NCBI RefSeq assembly: GCF_000503215.1
Contig: NZ_AYTD01000017.1
Location: 124,001 to 188,000, forward strand
Reading direction: 5' to 3'
Source: Pseudomonas canadensis
GTDB taxonomy: Bacteria > Pseudomonadota > Gammaproteobacteria > Pseudomonadales > Pseudomonadaceae
Length of the DNA stretch: 64,000 nucleotides
The notes below the pieces were generated by a model that did no database searches, was not told the origin of the DNA, and worked only from the letters and a program-made list of their open reading frames with translations. Below, in pieces: positions 1 through 6,992 of this stretch (position 1 is the stretch's first letter; each line of letters opens with the position of its first letter). The translations under genes were made by a program, and so were the position numbers.

Positions 1-596
1 CCCGCCCATGGCTCACCCAAGCCGTGTTTCTCGCAGATCAGGTGCAGGCTGAAGTTATCGATCCGCGACGCCATGTGTTCCAGCTCACGGTGGTAGATGA
101 TGTCCTTGGGCGAACGGGCGCTGTGGATAAACGTCATGTCGACGTTGGCGTTGGTGTCGTAGAACCAGCGCGCCATGGACATGACTGGCGTTATCCCCAC
201 ACCGCCGCTGAGGTACAACACTTTCGGGCTTGGGAAGTCGATGGCATTGAACAAGCCTACCGGCCCGTGCACCGCCAGCTCTTGCCCTTCATGCAGGGTG
301 TCGTGCAACCAGTTGGAAACCTTGCCGCCCGGCACGCGCTTGATGGTCACCGAGAAACTGTACGGCACCGACGGTGAGCTGGAGATGGTGTAGGAGCGCA
401 TGATCGGCTGGCCTTCGATTTCCAGCTCCAGGGTGACGAATTGCCCCGGCTTGAAAAAGAACAGGATCGGCTGGTCGGCCATGAAACAGAAGGTGCGCAC
501 GTCCCAGGTTTCCTGGATGACTTTGACGCAACGGACAATGTGCCGACCATTGGCCCAGGTCTGGGTGGTTACCGGATTCAGGAAATTATTGGACAT
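1..596 (-). CDS. gbcB: Glycine betaine demethylase reductase subunit GbcB (partial, 3' end outside window)
   Basis: This is the ferredoxin-reductase-type electron donor to the Rieske oxygenase GbcA, which removes one methyl from glycine betaine to give dimethylglycine. The reading frame starts MSNNFLNPVTTQTW at 596 and runs off the left edge after about 198 codons. The visible part has the flavin-binding RSYTISS motif (FAD domain) and a GGVGITPVMSM motif (NAD(P)H domain). The C-terminal plant-type [2Fe-2S] domain expected for the family lies outside the window. It is divergent from gbcA, as in other pseudomonads. A GGAG-like ribosome site precedes the ATG. Confidence 0.93.
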   Translation of the reverse strand, partial: MSNNFLNPVTTQTWANGRHIVRCVKVIQETWDVRTFCFMADQPILFFFKPGQFVTLELEIEGQPIMRSYTISSSPSVPYSFSVTIKRVPGGKVSNWLHDTLHEGQELAVHGPVGLFNAIDFPSPKVLYLSGGVGITPVMSMARWFYDTNANVDMTFIHSARSPKDIIYHRELEHMASRIDNFSLHLICEKHGLGEPWA

Positions 597-876
597 GTTG
601 TTCTCCACCGCCGACATCGGCCTTATGGTGGCGATTCTGCGTAACGCCAGAACCATCCATTTACCTATCTGCGACATTCACATACTTATCGCGACCAGGC
701 CCCAACGACCTAGGGTTGCGCGTCGGGAACAGATTGGGCCATGTCGCCCATGGATAAGGTTCGGCCCATCGGCGGCCCCACACTCGCTCCCAACACAGAC
801 GCTTTTTTTACGCCTTGCTGCAAACCTGATTAGCCACTTATCTCGGCCACACAGAATGGCCATGAGGACACACACG
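597..876. promoter_or_regulatory. Divergent gbcB/gbcA promoter region
   Basis: This is a 280-bp spacer between two divergently transcribed catabolic genes, so it must hold both promoters. In Pseudomonas this pair is activated by the AraC-family regulator GbdR (known). A TATC(T)GCGAC sequence occurs twice, with GCGAC at 671-675 and 691-695, which could be a direct-repeat half-site pair. That reading is inference and weak. Confidence 0.5.
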
Positions 877-2172
877 ATGGACGTCACCGCAACCTTAAGC
901 TTGGGCGATCCGCTGGAACCCGCACGCAAGGCCACCGCGCAAATGCTGCAAGAGCGCGAGCGCACTTTCTCGCTGCCACAGCCGTTCTACTCTGATGAAC
1001 GGCTGTTTGATATCGACATGCAGGAGATCTTCCAGAAAGAGTGGCTGATCGCCGGCATGACCTGCGAGATCCCCACCAAGGGCAACTACCTGACCCTGCA
1101 AGTAGGCAAGAACCCGATCATCGTGATCCGTGGCGCCGAAGGCGTCGTGCATGCCTTCCATAACGTGTGCCGTCACCGTGGTTCGCGCTTGTGCACCAGC
1201 GACAAGGGCAAGGTCGCCAAACTGGTCTGCCACTACCACCAGTGGACCTACGAACTGGACGGCCGCCTGCTGTTCGCCGGCACCGAGATGGGCGCCGACT
1301 TCGACATGAAGCAGTACGGTTTGAAGCCGGTGAACGTGAAGACCGCTGGCGGCTACATCTTCATCAGCCTGGCGGAGAACCCGCCGGCCATCGATGATTT
1401 CCTGTCGACGCTGAACCATTACATGGAACCCTACGACATGGAGAACACCAAGGTGGCGATTACCACCACCTTGATGGAGAAAGCCAACTGGAAGCTGGTG
1501 CTGGAAAATAACCGCGAGTGCTACCACTGCAACGCGTCGCACCCGGAACTGTTGAAAACCCTGCTGGAATGGGACGACGTCACCGACCCGCGCGCCGACC
1601 AGGCGTTCAAGGATCACGTGGCCGCCTCCGCCGCCGCCTGGGATGCCGAGAAGATCCCGTACGCGCACGCCAGCTTCGGCTTGCGTAACCGCATCGTGCG
1701 CATGCCGCTGCTCAAGGGCACCGTGTCGATGACTCTGGACGGCAAGCAGGGCTGCGCCAAACTCATGGGCCGCATCAAGAACCCGGACCTGGGCTCGATG
1801 CGCATCCTGCACCTGCCCCACTCCTGGAACCACTGCATGGGCGATCACATCATCGTGTTCACCGTGTGGCCGATCAGCGCCCAGGAAACCATGGTCACCA
1901 CCAAATGGCTGGTGCACAAGGACGCCGTGGAAGGCGTGGACTACGACGTCGAGCGCATGCGCCAGGTGTGGGACGCCACCAACGACCAGGACCGTCGCCT
2001 GGCCGAAGAGAACCAGCGCGGCATCAACTCCACCGCCTACCAGCCAGGTCCATACTCCAAGACCTATGAGTTCGGCGTGGTGAACTTTGTGGATTGGTAC
2101 AGCGAGCGCATGCTGAACAACTTGGGGGCCGCTCCAGCGCCGCACCTCAAAGGTGTTGCAGTTCACGAATAA
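877..2172 (+). CDS. gbcA: Glycine betaine demethylase oxygenase subunit GbcA
   Basis: Rieske non-heme iron oxygenase alpha subunit (431 aa) that demethylates glycine betaine to dimethylglycine and formaldehyde in the cytoplasm. The Rieske [2Fe-2S] ligands are visible as Cys98-x-His100 and Cys118-x2-His121. The mononuclear iron motif NNRECYHCNASH places two ligand histidines at 217 and 222. The frame is open far upstream, but the ATG at 877 fits best: GAGGA lies 8 bases before it and the protein then begins MDVTATLSLGDPLEPARK, as expected for the family. An in-frame ATG at 862 is the alternative. It works with GbcB. A weak hairpin (2194-2218, arms GGGTTG/CAACCC) follows the stop. Confidence 0.95.
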   Translation: MDVTATLSLGDPLEPARKATAQMLQERERTFSLPQPFYSDERLFDIDMQEIFQKEWLIAGMTCEIPTKGNYLTLQVGKNPIIVIRGAEGVVHAFHNVCRHRGSRLCTSDKGKVAKLVCHYHQWTYELDGRLLFAGTEMGADFDMKQYGLKPVNVKTAGGYIFISLAENPPAIDDFLSTLNHYMEPYDMENTKVAITTTLMEKANWKLVLENNRECYHCNASHPELLKTLLEWDDVTDPRADQAFKDHVAASAAAWDAEKIPYAHASFGLRNRIVRMPLLKGTVSMTLDGKQGCAKLMGRIKNPDLGSMRILHLPHSWNHCMGDHIIVFTVWPISAQETMVTTKWLVHKDAVEGVDYDVERMRQVWDATNDQDRRLAEENQRGINSTAYQPGPYSKTYEFGVVNFVDWYSERMLNNLGAAPAPHLKGVAVHE

Positions 2173-2229
2173 CCTTTTGATCTTCAGGGGGCTGGGTTGT
2201 ACAAAAAACACCCAACCCTCTGATAACCC

Positions 2230-2815
2230 TTGATTCCCCTGCCCTCCAGCCTTTACCCAACAACTTATCCACAAAGCCACCCACAGCAATTGTGGGCAAG
2301 TACGCTTCCCTCCTGAAATTAAGTGAAAAAAATCCGTGACTTATTCCAGTCAGTCGGTCTGGCCCAGCCTTGTTCATTTATTGATCAACTGAATAGAAGC
2401 CATGATTTATATGGCCTGTAGCGGTACGCGAACACCTTATCCACAGAAGCACCAACAGACTTTGGGGGCAACTCTGAGAACGCTGTGGAAAACCACCGAA
2501 AACCTTCATAAATCGCGGTTTCCAGGGATTTCAGCCGGGAAAAAAACCAATTCGATCATATTTTGATCAATCCGATGAAAGCCTTGATTAATAAGGGCTT
2601 CAGCCGAGAGCGAACATGTTATCCACAGAAGCGCCAACAGACTATGGGGGCAAGTCGGCCTGGAGAAATGCATAAGAGCAAAGAAAAACCCAAGTAAAAA
2701 CCGTCAGTTAGCCTGGTTGTTTTTCGTACAGAGGGCTGCAGGGCTTGATTCACAGGGGGCGTGGACAACCGCGAACAGGTTATCCACAGACGGGTCAACA
2801 GGGATTGTGGGTAAA
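2230..2815 (+). repeat. Four-copy spaced repeat, each with a perfect DnaA box (TTATCCACA)
   Basis: TTATCCACA occurs at 2265-2273, 2437-2445, 2619-2627 and 2780-2788, all in one orientation, with period 172, 182 and 161 bp. Each copy has TTGATT (ATGATT in copy 2) whose first base lies exactly 35 bp before the box: 2230, 2402, 2584 and 2745. Copies 2 to 4 share GCGAACA just upstream of the box. All copies share a downstream arm: CAACAG (CCACAG in copy 1) followed by a G-run such as TGGGGGCAA. A one-mismatch inverted box (TGTGGAAAA) sits at 2484-2492. TTATNCACA is the known DnaA-box consensus. A role in DnaA binding is inference. Confidence 0.85.
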
Positions 2816-2819
2816 CCCT

Positions 2820-2910
2820 CTGTAGGAGCCGGCTCGCCGGCGATGACGGCGTGTCAGTCGAGACATCCATCGGCTGAACGATTGCTATCGCTGGCAAGCC
2901 AGCTCCTACG
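2820..2910. repeat. REP pair (REPIN-like), TGTAGGAGC family
   Basis: Inverted arms CTGTAGGAGCCGGCTCGCCG and its imperfect complement ending CCAGCTCCTAC flank about 40 bp of variable sequence. This is the layout of a REPIN. It lies directly after the etfB stop and may act as a 3' RNA-stabilising or terminating structure. Confidence 0.85.
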
Positions 2911-2915
2911 GGGGG

Positions 2916-3686
2916 TTAGCGCACGACGCCTTCCTCTATAAGCAGTTTGAGGATAGCTTCGGCGCCCGCTTCCGGGCTGAGGCCCTTGAGTACTTGCCCA
3001 CCGCCGCCACTGGCCTTGGCCGTGGCGGCTTTCATCCGGTCGGCACCACTTTTGGCCTTGATCACCTTGAGGCGCTTTGGCCGTGGTTTGGCCGGCTGGA
3101 GCACGGCGCCTGTGAATAACTCGTCTTGTTCGATTTCGACTTCATGGGCCGCCAGCTCACCGCGCTGCGCCGGACCGTAAGCACTCTGCCGTGGTTTAGG
3201 CGCGGCGTTATCCACTGTCGCCAGGAACGGCAAGCGCACCTTCAGGCGCCGCCGCTGACCGCGTGGCAAGGCTTGCAGCACATGGGCCACGCCGCCATCG
3301 ATGGACTCGACCTGCGCCAGCCCGACAATCAGCGGCCAACCCAACTGCTCGGCCAGCAGGTACGGCAACATACCCGAGCCTTCGCCGGTTTCGGCCTGGC
3401 TACCAGCGAGCACCACTTGGGCACCCGCGTCGCGCAGGTATTCACTGAGAACGGGCAAGGCATCGCTGCCCGCCGGTTGCTCCAGCACATGCAATTGCGG
3501 CAATCCCATGCCCAGGTAGCTACGCAGGGTCGGCTCATTGATGTTGCCGGCGTGCAACACCTGCAACTTATCCCCAGCCATTTGCAGGCCGAGCTCCACC
3601 GCACGCGCATCCTGTTCGGCGCGGCGCGGGCGCCCGGAGGTCGGGTGGGCGCCGATGGATACCAGGCTGATGACATTCGTGTTCAT
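2916..3686 (-). CDS. etfB: Electron transfer flavoprotein beta-type subunit of the dimethylglycine pathway
   Basis: The 256-aa protein resembles ETF beta/FixA: it begins NVISLVSIGAHPTSGRPRR, and the central AGSQAETGEGSGMLPYLLAEQLGWPLI segment matches the nucleotide-binding domain. Paired with the upstream ETF alpha, it would pass electrons from dimethylglycine oxidation to the respiratory chain (inferred from operon position). I chose the ATG at 3686 because GAGGA lies 7-8 bases before it; an ATG two codons upstream sits almost on top of that site. It starts 10 bp after etfA stops. The Lys/Ala-rich stretch near residues 200-235 is longer than in housekeeping ETF beta. It is distinct from the general etfBA genes expected elsewhere in the genome. 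Confidence 0.88.
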   Translation of the reverse strand: MNTNVISLVSIGAHPTSGRPRRAEQDARAVELGLQMAGDKLQVLHAGNINEPTLRSYLGMGLPQLHVLEQPAGSDALPVLSEYLRDAGAQVVLAGSQAETGEGSGMLPYLLAEQLGWPLIVGLAQVESIDGGVAHVLQALPRGQRRRLKVRLPFLATVDNAAPKPRQSAYGPAQRGELAAHEVEIEQDELFTGAVLQPAKPRPKRLKVIKAKSGADRMKAATAKASGGGGQVLKGLSPEAGAEAILKLLIEEGVVR

Positions 3687-3696
3687 GCTCATATCC

Positions 3697-4917
3697 TCAA
3701 GCCGCGTCGCGCTTGGCGCCGTTGCGGTAGGCCTCGACCGCAACGATCAAGGCTTGCAGAATCGCGGCGCTTTCGCCGATGACCGAGAGATCGGCGCGCT
3801 TGATCATGTCGCAACCAGGGTCGAGGTTGATCGCCACCACCTTGTCGCAGGCACCGATGCCTTGCAGGTGCTGGATCGCCCCGGAAATGCCCACGGCCAC
3901 ATAGACCCGCGCCGTGACCCAGGTGCCGCTGGCGCCGACCTGGCGATCACGCGCCATGAAGCCATCGTCCACCGCCACCCGCGAGGCGCCTTCGGTGGCG
4001 CCCAAGGCCGCTGCGGTCTGGTGGAACAAGGCCCAGTCCTTCACACCGTTGCCGCCGGAGAAAATGAATTCCGCTTCGGCCATGGGAATCGCCGCCGGAT
4101 CCACCGCTACTGCGCCGAGGTCTTCGATGCGTGGCAGGCTGCGCGCCAGGGCTGTGGATAACTCCACGGGGAGCACTTCGTGACGGGTTTCGCTGACGGG
4201 ATCGGCGCATTCAACGGCCGCCAGAATCAGGCGTGGCAGCGGACGGGCCAAGTCTTCCTGGCCCGCACCGGCGCGGCCGATGCACTCGTCGCCCTTGATC
4301 TGCCAAACCCGCGTAGCCGGGCGCTCCTTGAGGCTGGCGGCAAACCGTCGGCCCAGTTCGCCACCACCGCTGCGGCTGTCGGGCAGCAACCAGTGGCGCG
4401 GGTTGAACTGGTTATCCACAGCGCGTAAACCCTGTACCCGTTGTTCCGGTGAATAACCGTCGAATTCATGGCCGTCCAGCACCAGCAGGCGGTCGACGCC
4501 TGCGGTGGCAAACGCATTTTCCTTGTGTTCGCCAAACACCACCGCCAGCACCGCGCCGTCGCTGCCAGCCAGTTGCCGGGCCAGGCCGAGCAAGTCGCGG
4601 TCGTGGCTGCTCAAGCGACCACCGACCATATCCGGCACCACGTTGATGTAGAACGCAGGCGCCGCCACCTGATGCAGTGGCAACTGCACTTCCACGGCCG
4701 CGGTACGCTTGGCCGCGCCGCCCTGCTGGGCGCCGCTGCGGTCGATGCGCTTGATGCCATTGGGGCCGATGAAGCCGACGCCATGGACGTTCTTGCGGAT
4801 GACCCCGTTAGGTCCCATCCAGCTGTGTTGCACCGGTTGCATCGCTGCGTGCAGCGGGTGCAGGCGGTTGCGGGCGATCCATTCGGCCCGCGGGTCGCGG
4901 CGGATAATGTCGCTCAT
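3697..4917 (-). CDS. etfA: Electron transfer flavoprotein alpha-type subunit of the dimethylglycine pathway
   Basis: The 406-aa protein ends in the ETF alpha FAD-binding domain: FSGGNG, then QVGASGTWVTARVYVAVGIS and GAIQHLQGI, then AINLDPGCDMIKRADLSVIGE. The N-terminal part is about 90 residues longer than housekeeping ETF alpha (around 310 aa) and includes an RNGVIRKN-like basic stretch. It overlaps dgcB by one base (TAATG), so the two are translationally coupled. Likely role: accept electrons from DgcAB (inferred from the conserved operon). Two perfect DnaA boxes lie inside the gene (4153-4161 and 4412-4420). Confidence 0.9.
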   Translation of the reverse strand: MSDIIRRDPRAEWIARNRLHPLHAAMQPVQHSWMGPNGVIRKNVHGVGFIGPNGIKRIDRSGAQQGGAAKRTAAVEVQLPLHQVAAPAFYINVVPDMVGGRLSSHDRDLLGLARQLAGSDGAVLAVVFGEHKENAFATAGVDRLLVLDGHEFDGYSPEQRVQGLRAVDNQFNPRHWLLPDSRSGGGELGRRFAASLKERPATRVWQIKGDECIGRAGAGQEDLARPLPRLILAAVECADPVSETRHEVLPVELSTALARSLPRIEDLGAVAVDPAAIPMAEAEFIFSGGNGVKDWALFHQTAAALGATEGASRVAVDDGFMARDRQVGASGTWVTARVYVAVGISGAIQHLQGIGACDKVVAINLDPGCDMIKRADLSVIGESAAILQALIVAVEAYRNGAKRDAA

Positions 4918-6860
4918 TAATGCACCTCCGCAGGTTCACGCTTGATGGGAGCTTTGGTGGGCACTGCATCTTCAAGTAATGCGTCGGCCACCAGCTCGGC
5001 AATATCCTTGATCAACGGGCGCGGCTCGACTACGCCTTCCAGCATCGCCGTGCATTGCGGGCAACCCACGGCCACCAGCTCGGCGCCGGTTTCGCGGATG
5101 TCGTCCATACGCATGTCCGGGATCCGTTGCTTGCCGGGAATGTCGGTAATCGGCGCACCGCCACCTCCACCGCAGCAGCGTGAGCGGAAACCCGAGCGTT
5201 GCATCTCCTTGACCTCGATGCCCAATGCCCGCAGCACTTGGCGCGGCGCCTCGTACTCGCCGTTGTAGCGGCCCAGGTAGCAAGGGTCGTGATAGGTCAC
5301 GCTGTTGCCCTTGTGCTGGCCCAGGTTCAGCGCGCCTTCGCCGATCAACTCGGCCATGAACGTACTGTGGTGCTGCACAAGGTAGTTGCCGTTGAAGGCG
5401 CCGTATTCGTTTTTCAGCACATGGAAGCTGTGCGGATCGCAGGTGACGATGCGCTTGAAGCTGTACTTGGCCAGGGTCTGGATATTGCGCGAGGCCAACA
5501 ACTGGAAGGTCGCTTCATCGCCCAGACGACGGGCCACGTCGCCGCTGTCACGCTCTTCCAGGCCCAGCACGGCAAAGTCGACCTTGGCGGCTTTGAGCAC
5601 TTTGACGAAGGCACGCAGGGTGCGTTGGTTACGCATGTCGAAGGCACCGTCGCCGACCCAGAACAGCACGTCGGCGCTGCCTTTTTCGCTGAGCAGCGGC
5701 AGGTTCAGGTCTGCCGCCCAGTTCAGGCGACCACCCGGTGCGAAACCGCCGGGGTTGTCGGTGGCGATCAGGTTCTCCAGCACTTCGGCGCCCTTGTTCG
5801 GCGTGGCGCCTTTTTCCAGGGTAAGGTGGCGGCGCATATCGACGATGGCGTCCACGTGCTCGATCATCATCGGGCACTCTTCCACGCAGGCGCGGCAGGT
5901 GGTGCAGGACCACAGGGTCTCGGCGTCCACCAGGCCGTTGACGATGGGCTGATGCGGGTTGCCGCTGTGTTCGCCGATCGGTTTGCCTGGATAGGGGCTA
6001 CCGGCGAACTTGGCATCCGTGCCGCCAGCCAGGCCAACGACCATGTCCTGGATCAGTTTTTTCGGGTTCAGTGGCTGGCCGGCGGCGAAGGCCGGGCACG
6101 CGGCTTCGCACTTGCCGCACTGCACGCAGGCGTCGAAGCCGAGCAGTTGGTTCCAAGTGAAATCCTTGGGTTTTTCCACGCCCAACGGCGCGGTTTTATC
6201 GCTGAGGTCCAGCGGCTTCAACCCGGTGGAACGGCCACCGCCGAAACGCTCGGCGCGGCGGTGCCAGGCCAGGTGCAAGGCTCCCGCGAAGGCGTGTTTC
6301 ATCGGGCCGCCCCAGGTCATGCCGAAGAACATCTCGGACACGCCCCACAGCACGCCCACGCTGAGCAACGCTGCAAGCAACCAGCCGCCGAAGTCCGCTT
6401 GCAGGATTCCAGCCACCGGCAGGGTGACCAGGAAGAAGCTGACCGAGAACGCCATGAGGCTTTTCGGCAGGCGCATCCATGGGCCCTTTGACAGACGTGA
6501 AGGCGGATTACGGCGACGCAGGTACACAAAGGTGGCGCCGACAAACATCAGCACCGACGCCAGCAGTAAGGCATAGCCAAGGATACGGCTCTGCAGGCCG
6601 AAGCCATGGACCAGAATGGCGAGCAACGCCGACAGCACAAAACCCAGCGCGGTGGCGACGTGGGTATTGGCGATGTATTTGTCGCGGGCGACCACGTGGT
6701 GCAGGTCGACCATGTAGCGCTTGGGCATGGCCAGCAGGCCGCCCAGCAGGTCGACCTTGGACGCGCGGCCACGGCGCCACATGTTCACCCGGCGCAAGGC
6801 GCCGACGACAGCAAGGCCCAGGGCGGCAAACAAGAGAATAGGCAGCAAGGTGTTCAACAT
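4917..6860 (-). CDS. dgcB: Dimethylglycine demethylase subunit DgcB (membrane Fe-S heterodisulfide-reductase-like)
   Basis: The 647-aa protein has about five hydrophobic segments in residues 1-180. Two [4Fe-4S] motifs follow (Cys245/248/251/255 and Cys319/322/325/329). It ends in CCG-type domains with HDPCYLGRYN and RSRCCGGGGG. This layout matches membrane Fe-S oxidoreductases that move electrons between flavoproteins and quinone. DgcA and DgcB are both required for dimethylglycine use in P. aeruginosa (known). The ATG at 6860 is preceded by GGGAG. A REPIN separates it from dgcA. Confidence 0.93.
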   Translation of the reverse strand: MLNTLLPILLFAALGLAVVGALRRVNMWRRGRASKVDLLGGLLAMPKRYMVDLHHVVARDKYIANTHVATALGFVLSALLAILVHGFGLQSRILGYALLLASVLMFVGATFVYLRRRNPPSRLSKGPWMRLPKSLMAFSVSFFLVTLPVAGILQADFGGWLLAALLSVGVLWGVSEMFFGMTWGGPMKHAFAGALHLAWHRRAERFGGGRSTGLKPLDLSDKTAPLGVEKPKDFTWNQLLGFDACVQCGKCEAACPAFAAGQPLNPKKLIQDMVVGLAGGTDAKFAGSPYPGKPIGEHSGNPHQPIVNGLVDAETLWSCTTCRACVEECPMMIEHVDAIVDMRRHLTLEKGATPNKGAEVLENLIATDNPGGFAPGGRLNWAADLNLPLLSEKGSADVLFWVGDGAFDMRNQRTLRAFVKVLKAAKVDFAVLGLEERDSGDVARRLGDEATFQLLASRNIQTLAKYSFKRIVTCDPHSFHVLKNEYGAFNGNYLVQHHSTFMAELIGEGALNLGQHKGNSVTYHDPCYLGRYNGEYEAPRQVLRALGIEVKEMQRSGFRSRCCGGGGGAPITDIPGKQRIPDMRMDDIRETGAELVAVGCPQCTAMLEGVVEPRPLIKDIAELVADALLEDAVPTKAPIKREPAEVH

Positions 6861-6881
6861 GGTGAAGCTCCCGCAAGGCTC

Positions 6882-6983
6882 CTGTAGGAGCGAGCTTGCT
6901 CGCGAAGGTCGTCAGCGATTACGCGTCCATCCTGGATGAACACGTTGTCCTGGCGTTTTTCGCGAGCAAGCTCGCTCCTACAG
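6882..6983. repeat. REPIN inside the dgcA-dgcB gap
   Basis: CTGTAGGAGCGAGCTTGCTC and its exact inverse near 6957-6983 form long complementary arms around about 50 bp. The element fills most of the 132-bp space between dgcA and dgcB, so any transcript crossing the gap can fold into a large hairpin. Confidence 0.9.
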
Positions 6984-6992
6984 GGAGGTTGC

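Larger units (their letters stand above)
2173..2915. other. 743-bp spacer holding the DnaA-box repeat array and a REPIN
   Basis: There is no credible gene here. The spacer is AT-richer than its flanks and contains four spaced copies of a repeat centred on perfect DnaA boxes (2230-2815), then a REP pair at 2820-2910 next to the etfB stop. Short open frames on both strands lack ribosome sites and family resemblance. An unknown structured RNA cannot be excluded. Confidence 0.7.

Noticed and set aside
400..876. Upstream extension of the gbcA frame to an earlier start
   Set aside because: The added residues overlap gbcB and its promoter and have no resemblance to GbcA. The ATG at 877 has a ribosome site and the expected N-terminus.
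2194..2218. Strong terminator after gbcA
   Set aside because: The hairpin has only six pairs, a 13-base loop and no U-run. It is mentioned in the gbcA entry but not listed separately.
2265..2788. Chromosomal origin of replication
   Set aside because: The DnaA boxes are real, but dnaA, dnaN, rpmH and an AT-rich unwinding region are absent, and the boxes are too far apart for an oriC.
2717..2941. Small open frames around the REP pair near etfB
   Set aside because: The coding potential comes from repeated REP sequence. They lack ribosome sites.
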